From the NCBI GenBank assembly GCA_031551045.1, contig JAVBOD010000010.1, positions 1 through 24,679 on the forward strand: 24,679 nucleotides of DNA, read 5' to 3'. The position numbers were made by a program, and so were the translations under genes. This document shows, piece by piece, positions 1-7,647 of this stretch (position 1 is the first letter of the stretch; every line of letters begins with the position of its first letter). Under the pieces are notes generated by a model. It was given only the letters and a program-made list of their open reading frames with translations. It searched no databases and was not told where the DNA came from. The stretch comes from JAVBOD01 sp031551045 (GTDB taxonomy: Bacteria; Bacteroidota; Bacteroidia; Bacteroidales; UBA932).

Positions 1-164
1 TACGAAAAATCCGTCCGGATTTTCGACAGCACATCATCCACATTCGCTTCATTCACCTTTAAGGTAATGAGCCTGTTTTGTGCATAGAGGCTAAAGCTTC
101 CCCCAAAAAGGAACAACAGTAGCAAGCCTACACACGTTGCTTTAGTGTAAAAAGTTAGGTTCAT
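1..164 (-). CDS. SusC-like TonB-dependent outer-membrane receptor, N-terminal fragment
   Basis: Only the first 54 codons lie in the window; the gene runs off the left edge. The ATG is at 162-164 on the minus strand, 21 nt after the stop of the upstream FecR gene, so the two are almost certainly co-transcribed. The translation begins MNLTFYTKATCVGLLLLFLF and continues into a signal peptide ending near SLYAQ, then NRLITLKVNEANVDDVLSKI. The latter matches the start of an STN (secretin/TonB N-terminal) signalling domain of the kind found in TonB-dependent transducers. In this family the STN domain contacts the periplasmic part of a FecR anti-sigma factor. The barrel, plug and carboxypeptidase-like domain are out of view, so SusC type is inferred from the start of the protein and its FecR neighbour. 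Confidence 0.75.
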   Translation of the reverse strand, partial: MNLTFYTKATCVGLLLLFLFGGSFSLYAQNRLITLKVNEANVDDVLSKIRTDFS

Positions 165-185
165 AGATTAGTAATTAAATGATTT

Positions 186-1385
186 TTATTGGTTATCTGA
201 TTTCCATTTCACAAACAAGGTATTATGGCGAATTTCGAATACAATTTCCTTACGTGTCATTTGAATTAAGTTCAAGATTTCGTTCAAATTTCTATCGCGC
301 GGCAGGTCGCCCGTAAAATGAAGCCCTTTCAGGCTTTCGTCCAGGAATACGACTTGCACGCCATACCATTTGGAAAGTTGATTCATAATACGGTCAAGGT
401 TTTCGTTTTCGAACACAAAGCTTCCCGAATGCCAGGATGCATGCGCCTCACTGTTTACTTCTTTTACAGCTATTTCACCGGCATTAATAAGAACAGCTTG
501 TTCGCCCGGCTTCAGGAAAATTTCTTTTTTATCCGCAGCGGTTATGGAAACGGAGCCTTCGCACAATGTCGTAGTGTGCACTGCTTCGCCGTTATAAGCA
601 GATACGTTGAACTTCGTTCCATACACTTTAATATCCGACGAGGGAGTATGTACCATAAACGGAGCGTGTGCTTTATACATGATCTCGAAATACGCTTCCC
701 CATCCAAATCCACGGTGCGGTGATTGCCCGAAAAGCGCACCGGAAAATGAAGAATAGTTTTAGCATTCAACCATATTTTCGAACCATCGGAAAGTTCCAA
801 AGTATATTCGCCACCTACCGGCACAGCAATGGTATTATATATTGCTTCGGGTGTCCCGGCGTTTTTCTCGTCATGTTTATAGGATATCAAACCTCCCCGC
901 TTGGTGATTACCACGCCCGAGCGGCCGTCCATGTAGAGCATATCGCCGGCCCCATCCAAGGTCAACACATCGCCATTGCTCAAGGTAATGTTTGCTTTGG
1001 CTTCCCCGGGTTTAACGGCTTCGGCCACCTGTACCTCGGGAACAAGCGTTGCAGAGCTCATCGCTTTATAAATGTAAATAGCTGATACGCCAATGAGCAG
1101 TAAGCCTACCCAAACGGCTGCCGCCCGCAACAGGTATTTGCGCCTTCGGGCAATACGCTCGCTTCTGTTCTCCTCAGCCAATACAAAGTCGTCAAACTTT
1201 TTAATGAATTGGTCGATTTCCTCTTTAGTCATTTGAATACTGGACGGATTCTCAAACTCTTTCAACATCCGATTATAATAATCTATATGCGAAGGCTCTT
1301 CGCTTATCCATTGGTCAAACAATTTATCTTCGGCTGTTGTGCTGATACCGGCCATCTTGCGGGCAATAATTCTCCACTCTATCAT
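186..1385 (-). CDS. FecR-family anti-sigma factor (locus 1)
   Basis: This 399-residue inner-membrane protein is expected to hold an ECF sigma factor inactive until a TonB-dependent transducer signals. Residues 1-80 form the cytoplasmic sigma-binding part and include the DKLFDQWISEEPSHIDYYNRM stretch typical of Bacteroidetes FecR proteins. An RRRK run at 80-83 is followed by one membrane segment at about 86-107. The periplasmic FecR domain spans about 183-281 (VPVGGEYTLELSDGSKIWLN, then GEAYFEI and GTKFNVSAY). A C-terminal DUF4974 domain covers about 323-393. The downstream gene on the same strand is the SusC-like receptor (gap 21 nt). Its likely sigma partner at 1603-2160 is on the opposite strand, which is unusual; sigma and FecR genes normally run in the same direction. 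Confidence 0.93.
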   Translation of the reverse strand: MIEWRIIARKMAGISTTAEDKLFDQWISEEPSHIDYYNRMLKEFENPSSIQMTKEEIDQFIKKFDDFVLAEENRSERIARRRKYLLRAAAVWVGLLLIGVSAIYIYKAMSSATLVPEVQVAEAVKPGEAKANITLSNGDVLTLDGAGDMLYMDGRSGVVITKRGGLISYKHDEKNAGTPEAIYNTIAVPVGGEYTLELSDGSKIWLNAKTILHFPVRFSGNHRTVDLDGEAYFEIMYKAHAPFMVHTPSSDIKVYGTKFNVSAYNGEAVHTTTLCEGSVSITAADKKEIFLKPGEQAVLINAGEIAVKEVNSEAHASWHSGSFVFENENLDRIMNQLSKWYGVQVVFLDESLKGLHFTGDLPRDRNLNEILNLIQMTRKEIVFEIRHNTLFVKWKSDNQ

Positions 1386-1461
1386 AGGGTTGCTTTCTTG
1401 GTTCGTTATAAATACAATCTCATTCCGTTTTCGGGGGACAAACTTTCTATTTTTATTTTTT

Positions 1462-1469
1462 TACCTTTG
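1462..1469 (+). promoter_or_regulatory. Candidate -7 box for ECF sigma gene (locus 1)
   Basis: TACCTTTG matches the Bacteroidetes -7 consensus TAnnTTTG perfectly and lies in the divergent intergenic region. No TTTG-like -33 box is present 17-23 nt upstream, where the sequence is T-rich. Transcription from here would leave a leader of about 125 nt before the TTG start at 1603. Confidence 0.35.
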
Positions 1470-1497
1470 TCATTCAACAGGGAAAAATACCGATTTG

Positions 1498-1546
1498 ACA
1501 ATTGTAATAGTCTCCCGACATATCGGAATCCTAAACAATTGTAGTA
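1498..1546. repeat. Direct repeat ACAATTGTARTA, two copies
   Basis: ACAATTGTAATA (1498-1509) and ACAATTGTAGTA (1535-1546) recur 37 bp apart, between the divergent FecR and sigma genes. Each contains the palindromic core CAATTG. A small hairpin CCGA-CATA-TCGG lies between the copies. Position and spacing would suit a regulatory site, but no regulator is known. Confidence 0.4.
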
Positions 1547-1602
1547 TCGGCATTATACCGGGAAATGACGGGGTTAAAATATATTTCATTTTGGTATAAA
1601 AT

Positions 1603-2160
1603 TTGGAACCGGATTTAGAAAATCATATCAACCTGCTCAACTATCGTTTGAAGCGTGGCGAGACGGAGGCTTTTCATGTGATCTACCGAAAACACTTCGC
1701 CGCGCTACGAGCGTATGCCATGCGCTATGTGTACGATAAAGATATGGCCGAAGACATCGTACAAGACGCTTTTTTGTGTTTATGGGAGAATCTGAACAAA
1801 TACGATCCGCAAAAAGAAGTCCTCCCCTACTTGCTTACGATTGTTAAAAATAGCGGCCTCAATTATCTGAGAAGTTTAAAAATAAAAGACAACCACCAAG
1901 ACAAGATTGTAGAGGCTTTACTCTTTGCCAATATAGAAGATGCCGAATTGGACGAAGGTGTAAAAAAACGGCTGGAGTCTGTATTGGAACTATTACCCGA
2001 TAAAGGCTACCAAGCTTTAATAGCACATATTGTAGAGCACAAAAAAGTAAGCGAAATTGCAAAAGAAATGCAGGTGGCCGAATCGACTATCAAAACGCAC
2101 CTGAAACGCGCAATGAAAGTGTTGCGGAGGAATTTGTTGTTTATATTGATTGGGGTGTAG
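1603..2160 (+). CDS. ECF-type RNA polymerase sigma factor (locus 1)
   Basis: This 185-residue sigma-70 family protein of the ECF type would direct RNA polymerase to the promoters of the adjacent receptor locus. Region 2 is at about residues 22-92, with the DMAEDIVQDAFLCLWEN signature. Region 4 is at about 125-178, with LPDKGYQALIAHIVEHKKVS and the helix-turn-helix IAKEMQVAESTIKTHLKRAM. The start must be TTG at 1603: an in-frame TAA sits two codons upstream (1597-1599) and the next in-frame ATG is about 40 codons inside region 2. The gene is divergent from the FecR gene at 186-1385 and converges with the DPP IV gene. It ends in TAG, so TAG is a normal stop in this genome. Confidence 0.92.
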   Translation: MEPDLENHINLLNYRLKRGETEAFHVIYRKHFAALRAYAMRYVYDKDMAEDIVQDAFLCLWENLNKYDPQKEVLPYLLTIVKNSGLNYLRSLKIKDNHQDKIVEALLFANIEDAELDEGVKKRLESVLELLPDKGYQALIAHIVEHKKVSEIAKEMQVAESTIKTHLKRAMKVLRRNLLFILIGV

Positions 2161-2204
2161 GAAGATGCCGAATGTCAAAAGCCTATTGAATATTGGTGTC
2201 TTTT

Positions 2205-2276
2205 CATTCCGGACGAAGTGAAGCATCTCCTCGAGAAAATAGTGCAAAGACCAGCTTCTTCACTTCGTTCGGAATG
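2205..2276. repeat. Imperfect inverted repeat between convergent genes
   Basis: The arm at 2205-2223 (CATTCCGGACGAAGTGAAG) pairs with 2258-2276 (CTTCACTTCGTTCGGAATG) with a single mismatch. It lies between the convergent ends of the ECF sigma gene and the DPP IV gene. It resembles the TTGTCATTCTGAGCGAAGC palindromes elsewhere in the window in layout and in the CATTC...GAAG pattern, but has a different core. It may serve as a two-way transcription barrier. Confidence 0.6.
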
Positions 2277-2401
2277 GCAAAGCATACATGTTGATAATGA
2301 TGCCAAAAACACCCGATACACCACTTACTATAAGCGGTTGTTAAAAAGTCGGAAACAGGAAAAGGACTCCAAGAACAGCATGTTATCCCCCCTCATCGGA
2401 T

Positions 2402-4606
2402 TTAATCGTTATCCTTTCCATAAAAACACTCTCGCTGAAAACGCTTCATCAATGCGTTGTATTGATTGAGGTGTTTGCCTATCAGGGAGTGTCCGTCTTC
2501 GGGATATATCATCATTTCAAAACCTTGTTTATTTAATCGTTGCAGTTCGCCCACAAATTGTAAGGTATTTTGCACATGCACGTTATTGTCGCTCATACCG
2601 TGCGCTATTAATAACCGGCCTTTGAATTTATCGGCATTCATCACCACCGAACTGTTTTTATAGCCTTCGGGGTTCTCGTCCGGCGAGTCCATGTAGCGTT
2701 CGGTATAAGCCGTATTGTAGAACAACCAATCGGTAACAGGCGCTCCGGCAATGCCGAATTTAAACACATCGGCGCCCATGGTAAGGGCGTAGCACGTCAT
2801 GAAGCCGCCATAACTGTGTCCCTGTATGAATACTTTCTCGGCATCTGCTTGCCCGTTTTCTACCAACCATTTCACACAGGCGGTGTAATCTTTGAGCTCC
2901 CAATAGCCGAGATTCCGGTGTATATAATCGGCGCCTACTTTGCCGCAAAGGCCGCTGCCACGATGATCCATAAAAACCAAAATCACTTTATCATCGTCAA
3001 CTTTAGGTGCATTATTCGAAAAATACGTTTGCGTCATCCACATCATATTCGGGCCTCCGTATATACGGACATACAACGGATATTTTTCTCCTTTTTTCAT
3101 ACCCGCAGGCCAGCGCACCGTCATGGGGATATCAAATTTCCCATCGTCGCTTTTCACGGTAATGATTTCGTTTTTATCCAATTCATACTGGTCAAAATCG
3201 GCGCCTTTCCGGTCGTATAATTCGGTTATCAGTTTTCCGTTTGTAGTAAGTAAAGCCACTCTATCGGGGGTAGATGAATTACAATAGGTTGTGATGAAAT
3301 ACTTAATGTCCGGCGAGAATTCTACTTTATGCGAATAATTACCAAAGGTCAGCCGCTTCAGGTTTTTCCCGTCAAGATTCACCTTGTACAAATCCGTGCA
3401 AGCAACGTTATCTTTAAAGCACGTAAAATAAAGGGTTTTATTTTTTTCATCGACATGCATAACGTCTAATACTTTATAGTCGCCATTGGTAATGCGATTG
3501 ATAAGTTTGCCGTTCAAATCGTATAAATACAGTTGATCCCAACCGCTTTTATCGCTGGCAATAATGGCGCCTTTCCCCGAAGGCAGGAAGCGCACACGGT
3601 GTTTACAATTAATCATTACCCATGTTTTTTGCGTTTCGTGATACACCACTTCCTTTTTTCCTGTTTCCGGATACACGTTGTAAATAAAAAGCGAGTCCTG
3701 TCCACGGTTTAGCCATTGCACCCACAAGCCTTTAGAGTCGGGGCGCCAATAAGGGTCGCCGAAATAGCAATCTTCTCCGGCCTTAAAGTCGGCCCAGGTA
3801 ATATTACCGCCTTCAGGATTTGCAATGCCGACTCTTACGTCAGCGTTCTTATCGCCCGGTTTGGAATAGCGGTAGGTTTCTACTTTGATGTGCTGATAAT
3901 CGTAACGGATTTTCTTTTCGTCACGTACATCGGCTACTCTTGATGCTCTCCCTTTTTCCGGCATCGGGCAAATATCGGTCAATGTGGCAACCGGCACTTG
4001 AGAATCGTCGAAACGATAGAAGGCAATGTATTTACTGTCGGGAGACCACCAGAATGTCCGGTATCCGCCCGTAAGCACATCTTCTTCATAAACCAGCGAA
4101 GCATAGCCGTTCAATATCACATCGCTGCCGTCAAATGTCAACGGGGTTTCTTTCCGGTCGGCAATCCGGATGGTGTATAAATTGTTGTTACGGGTAAAAG
4201 CCACATATTTCTTGTCGGGTGACAAAAGCGGATTTTGCTCTTCCTCTCCGGTGTTGGTCAACTGTACGGTTTTCCCCTCTTCGTTACGATAAAAAACATC
4301 ACCTTCCCTGACAATAGCCACAGCAGCAGCTTCCATACGGCTCATCATTAAAGAATAAGGGTCGCCCTCATACGGTTTTTGTTTGCCGGTTTTAGCATTC
4401 AGCTCTATGTAGGATGGTGCGCTAAAGGGCCCCCCTACTTGTAATACGGCCGTTTCGTCGTTTAGCCATGCCGTCACTCTCATTTCCGGTTTTAGTATTT
4501 CCGGTTTCTCCCCTTCTTTAACATACTTTTTCTGAGCCCAAAGTCCGGCGCTTGTTAAGGAAAAGAGCAGGAATGTAAAAATTAATGTAAGAAATTGTTT
4601 ATACAT
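2402..4606 (-). CDS. S9B dipeptidyl-peptidase IV-like serine peptidase, exported
   Basis: This is a 734-residue secreted prolyl-oligopeptidase-family enzyme of the DPP IV type, expected to release dipeptides from peptide N-termini. The ATG at 4604-4606 starts a signal peptide (MYKQFLTLIFTFLLFSLTSA, then GLWAQ). An in-frame ORF extends further upstream but looks non-coding. A beta-propeller domain covers about residues 40-480. It contains YEED at 173-176, matching the DPP IV Glu-Glu pair that holds the substrate N-terminus (E174, E175). The alpha/beta-hydrolase domain follows, with nucleophile Ser598 in GHSYGG, Asp673 in MSDNNV and His706 in EDGHS. It lies downstream of the SusCD/thioredoxin genes on the same strand, but a terminator (4805-4844) and its own candidate promoter (4637-4668) separate it from them. 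The context suggests peptide use. Confidence 0.93.
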   Translation of the reverse strand: MYKQFLTLIFTFLLFSLTSAGLWAQKKYVKEGEKPEILKPEMRVTAWLNDETAVLQVGGPFSAPSYIELNAKTGKQKPYEGDPYSLMMSRMEAAAVAIVREGDVFYRNEEGKTVQLTNTGEEEQNPLLSPDKKYVAFTRNNNLYTIRIADRKETPLTFDGSDVILNGYASLVYEEDVLTGGYRTFWWSPDSKYIAFYRFDDSQVPVATLTDICPMPEKGRASRVADVRDEKKIRYDYQHIKVETYRYSKPGDKNADVRVGIANPEGGNITWADFKAGEDCYFGDPYWRPDSKGLWVQWLNRGQDSLFIYNVYPETGKKEVVYHETQKTWVMINCKHRVRFLPSGKGAIIASDKSGWDQLYLYDLNGKLINRITNGDYKVLDVMHVDEKNKTLYFTCFKDNVACTDLYKVNLDGKNLKRLTFGNYSHKVEFSPDIKYFITTYCNSSTPDRVALLTTNGKLITELYDRKGADFDQYELDKNEIITVKSDDGKFDIPMTVRWPAGMKKGEKYPLYVRIYGGPNMMWMTQTYFSNNAPKVDDDKVILVFMDHRGSGLCGKVGADYIHRNLGYWELKDYTACVKWLVENGQADAEKVFIQGHSYGGFMTCYALTMGADVFKFGIAGAPVTDWLFYNTAYTERYMDSPDENPEGYKNSSVVMNADKFKGRLLIAHGMSDNNVHVQNTLQFVGELQRLNKQGFEMMIYPEDGHSLIGKHLNQYNALMKRFQRECFYGKDND

Positions 4607-4636
4607 AATGGAATTGTTATAGTGATTTTCAGATTG

Positions 4637-4668
4637 TAAATATACATTAAAAAATGCAACCCGACAAT
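4637..4668 (-). promoter_or_regulatory. Candidate promoter of the DPP IV gene
   Basis: On the minus strand an ATTG (4665-4668) is followed after exactly 20 nt by TATATTTA (4637-4644). This differs from the Bacteroidetes -7 consensus TAnnTTTG only at the last base. The start codon is 30 nt downstream. The 20-nt spacing equals that of the clear rpoD promoter in this window. Confidence 0.5.
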
Positions 4669-4804
4669 TATTGACAAACGTTAACAAACCCGTATATCCA
4701 CGATAAGATACGAGGAGCAAGAGCAACAACAAAAGCAGGCAGGTGATGCCGGATTTAGAGAATAAGCAGCGCTGTTTTTTCTAAATAGTCAGGGTAGCTA
4801 TCGT

Positions 4805-4844
4805 GAAAAATAAAACGGCTACCGGATTTTAACCGGTAGCCGTT
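4805..4844 (-). terminator. Intrinsic terminator of the SusCD/thioredoxin operon
   Basis: AACGGCTACCGG (4814-4825) and CCGGTAGCCGTT (4833-4844) form a perfect 12-bp stem with a 7-nt loop. On the minus strand the stem is followed by TTATTTTT (down to 4805); on the plus strand no T tract follows, so it acts on minus-strand transcripts. It lies 87 nt after the stop of the thioredoxin-fold lipoprotein gene. It sits in the 325-bp space 4607-4931, which otherwise holds only the DPP IV promoter candidate. Confidence 0.88.
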
Positions 4845-4931
4845 CGTCCCATTAATCAATATCACTCCATCTTACAGTAAAGAGCTAAACCCAAAAACTC
4901 CCTGCCCGGTAGTTGATTAATGGATGATTAT

Positions 4932-6023
4932 TTATTTCCCAAAAACCTCTTTCAATTTGGCCTCAATTTCATCGGACCCGCCGATGCTGTTTACCAAAAT
5001 CACGCCGCTGGGGTCTAACAGTATCTTTGTAGGGAAAGCACGAATATTATATAATGCTAATAATTCTTGCTTGGCATCATTTTCCCGTACATTGATTTGC
5101 GGCCATGTCAAGCCGTCGTCTTTAATGGCTTTTGTCCATGCATCGTATTTACTTTCATTGCCGGCCAAGCCTACAATTTCAAAATTCTCTTTTTTGTATT
5201 TTTTATACAATTCCACCAAATGCGGATGGCTTTTACGGCACGGCGTACACCACGAACCCCAAAAATCAAGAATCACATATTTACCGCTGTAATCGGCCAG
5301 CGAAAGTTCTTTGCCGTCTTTATCCTTTTGTGTAAAAGCGGGAGCCTTAGCGCCCACTGCTACGCGGGCTGCAGCATCAATACTTTCCTTGATTTTTACT
5401 CCGTAGAAAGATATTTTTGCCTCATCGCTCAAACTGTTGTACAGCGAAGGAAGTTCATTAGCATCTGTCGGAATGCTGTACATATACTTATTTACAATAA
5501 GCCATGGGCTAATCATAGAGCCCGGATGAGAGGCAATAAATTCTTTAGACACAGCATCCCGCTTACCTCTTGCCGCTTGTAGTTCGAAAACAATAGATTG
5601 GCGATCTTCTTCGCTCAGGCCTTCTTGTTTCCTTTTTTGTGTAAGCGTTGTTATGGAATCGTCTATCGGTTGCACTTGTGCCATATAGCTATTCCATTCT
5701 GCCACCGGCTCGCCGTTCACAGTCGCTTTTTCAAGGGTATTGGCATCGCCGTTGAAAGTTATTTCACCCGCTTTAGTAATGAAAAACGGACACCGTTTCT
5801 CCCCCACAATAATGGTGTATAAATCGGCTCTGTGCAATGAATCCCTGAAACAGAATTTCCCGTTCTTCACCTGTACGGAATCTTTCTTTCCCCCGTGTTG
5901 CAGGTAGATATAAGAATCGCCGGCATTGCTTAGCTTTCCATTGAGTTGATAGAACCCTTCCGGCAAGTTATTACATGCACAGAATAGCGCAAGGATGGCT
6001 GATAGTAAAATTGTTTTTTTCAT
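4932..6023 (-). CDS. DUF4369 / thioredoxin-fold (TlpA-like) lipoprotein
   Basis: This 363-residue envelope protein combines an N-terminal DUF4369-like beta domain (about residues 25-115) and a helical linker (about 115-215) with a C-terminal AhpC/TSA-TlpA thioredoxin domain (about 223-362). The redox motif WCTPC is at 258-262, followed by the typical KSHPHLVELYKKY helix. The cis-proline region is AFPTKILLDPSG. The N-terminus MKKTILLSAILALFCACNN is a lipoprotein signal with C17 the likely lipidated residue; C15 is an alternative and the lipobox is not ideal. It begins 27 nt after the SusD gene and is the last gene before the operon terminator. Likely role is thiol-disulfide exchange on a substrate or on envelope proteins of this uptake system; the specific partner is unknown. 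Confidence 0.9.
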   Translation of the reverse strand: MKKTILLSAILALFCACNNLPEGFYQLNGKLSNAGDSYIYLQHGGKKDSVQVKNGKFCFRDSLHRADLYTIIVGEKRCPFFITKAGEITFNGDANTLEKATVNGEPVAEWNSYMAQVQPIDDSITTLTQKRKQEGLSEEDRQSIVFELQAARGKRDAVSKEFIASHPGSMISPWLIVNKYMYSIPTDANELPSLYNSLSDEAKISFYGVKIKESIDAAARVAVGAKAPAFTQKDKDGKELSLADYSGKYVILDFWGSWCTPCRKSHPHLVELYKKYKKENFEIVGLAGNESKYDAWTKAIKDDGLTWPQINVRENDAKQELLALYNIRAFPTKILLDPSGVILVNSIGGSDEIEAKLKEVFGK

Positions 6024-6050
6024 AAATTTGTTCGATAGATAAATTGGTAT

Positions 6051-7637
6051 TTATAATACACTGCTGCTCCATGACGCAGTATTCAAAGGAATGCCCCATT
6101 GCGGATTCCATTTTAGAATATCATTACTGATAGGAAGCACAAAGTAGTCGGAATCCACACTTTGGGTATAAGTTACTCCTTTTACTATGTGCGAAACAGT
6201 GGATTTGCACCATGGTTTTCCGGATTCTAAACAAAAGCGCTTGAGATCAAAGAATCGCTTGGGTGAAGCGACAGGGAGTTCTCTTCTTCGTTCGTTAATA
6301 ACTTCTTGGATAATGTCATCCTGTCCTGAAATGTTCAAGTTCGGCGTGCCGGTTTTATGCCTGAATTTACGTAAATAATTCAAGTCTTCCAAAGCTCCCG
6401 TCAGGTCATTTGTTCTAGCACGTCCTTCAGCGCGCATCAATAATATTTCGGGATAGGTGTAGCCCGATGTCCTGGTCATCTTATTACCGTTATTATAGTT
6501 GTCAGTGGTTGCCCCGGTTTGATAATTGAGGATTTTTCTACCATCATCATACGTAATACCATTTACTTTTCTGCTATAACCATTGTATTCGAAAAAGAAA
6601 TATTCCCTGCGCAAATCGGTTGTGTCATCGAATAACGACAAAAAATCGGCCGAGGGATATGACATGACGGAAGTTCCCGGATTACCGGTATTGGCAGCAA
6701 CCCTGAATAGGCATATTTCCCTGTTATAACTGGAGGACAGCGGTTCAGAGCCCTGGCTTGTTTTAATAGCGCTGGCGTTTCGCCGGTCGGGATCGCCAAC
6801 CACCAACGGATCTGCCCATGAAAATAGATTCATGTCGTAGAATAAATCGGCCATATTACCCTTTTGTTGAGCGGCTAATGTCAAGGCCTTATTGGCATAA
6901 TATGCCACGCTATCGTATTTTTGAGTGAATAAATGATAGTGGGCTAAAAATGCATAGGTTTGCACTTTCCCGAAACGGGTATTGGAGGGTACGTTGTCCG
7001 GAATATTTTTCAGGTGCTGATGAATATCCAGCAAAACCCTGTCGAAGATTTGTTGCATGGTCGATAAGTCTTCCATGGGCGACATTACATCACTGGAAGT
7101 TCTGAAAGGAATTACTTTTCTTGAATTATCTCCACCCGGTTTATATACCGGCCCATATCCCAACGCGGCATAAAAATAACCCCATGCTCTTGCTATTGTT
7201 GCTTGGGCAATCGTTTCATTCGCTTCTCTTTCCACCGAAGATGTCCGAACCCCATTTATACCATCAATGCAAGCATTGAAATATTGAGCAGCTCTATAGA
7301 ATCCCTCATTCCAATAGATATCCTGAACATTGGGATTACTATACGGTGTTTTAAAAACATGCGCGAAATAGCAATCTACGTTTGCGCTGCTTAATGTCCA
7401 TGCATAATTGGCTTGGATATCGGAAATTTCCACATCATCCGTCAAATAAAACAGGAGGCTTCCGCTGTTATTATTCCGGTAAACATTGTTGACGGTCTTA
7501 AAATTATTCAATAATCTATCGAAAGAAGCGATGTCTCCTTCTTCGGGAATGAGCTTGCCTGCCGGTTTTACATCCAGGAACTTTTCGCACGATGTTAAGG
7601 TGGCTATCATTAATATGCTAAAAATGATTTTTTTCAT
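6051..7637 (-). CDS. SusD/RagB-family nutrient-binding outer-membrane lipoprotein
   Basis: This 528-residue surface lipoprotein would form the lid over the SusC channel encoded just upstream and capture the ligand. The signal peptide ends in a standard lipobox LTSC with C17 as the lipid-anchored residue, followed by EKFLDVKPAGKLIPEEGD, a classic SusD start. The helical repeats around 140-250 (ARAWGYFYAALGYGPVYKPG, then FGKVQTYAFLAHYHLFTQKY) and the C-terminal SusD domain (TYPEILLMRAEGRARTNDLT, then INERRRELP, FFDLKRF) follow the family. Length fits. It is 10 nt downstream of susC. The RagB/SusD family binds glycans or peptides; the ligand cannot be called here, though the linked DPP IV-like peptidase and thioredoxin protein make a peptide ligand as plausible as a glycan. 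Confidence 0.95.
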   Translation of the reverse strand: MKKIIFSILMIATLTSCEKFLDVKPAGKLIPEEGDIASFDRLLNNFKTVNNVYRNNNSGSLLFYLTDDVEISDIQANYAWTLSSANVDCYFAHVFKTPYSNPNVQDIYWNEGFYRAAQYFNACIDGINGVRTSSVEREANETIAQATIARAWGYFYAALGYGPVYKPGGDNSRKVIPFRTSSDVMSPMEDLSTMQQIFDRVLLDIHQHLKNIPDNVPSNTRFGKVQTYAFLAHYHLFTQKYDSVAYYANKALTLAAQQKGNMADLFYDMNLFSWADPLVVGDPDRRNASAIKTSQGSEPLSSSYNREICLFRVAANTGNPGTSVMSYPSADFLSLFDDTTDLRREYFFFEYNGYSRKVNGITYDDGRKILNYQTGATTDNYNNGNKMTRTSGYTYPEILLMRAEGRARTNDLTGALEDLNYLRKFRHKTGTPNLNISGQDDIIQEVINERRRELPVASPKRFFDLKRFCLESGKPWCKSTVSHIVKGVTYTQSVDSDYFVLPISNDILKWNPQWGIPLNTASWSSSVL

Positions 7638-7647
7638 ACTGTTCTGT

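Noticed and set aside
318..1085. Long plus-strand reading frame opposite the FecR gene
   Set aside because: It is fully antisense to a well-supported FecR gene and its translation has no domain pattern.
4607..4732. N-terminal extension of the DPP IV reading frame (42 extra codons)
   Set aside because: The extension lies upstream of a clear signal peptide beginning at 4606 and covers the candidate promoter, so the internal ATG is the better start.
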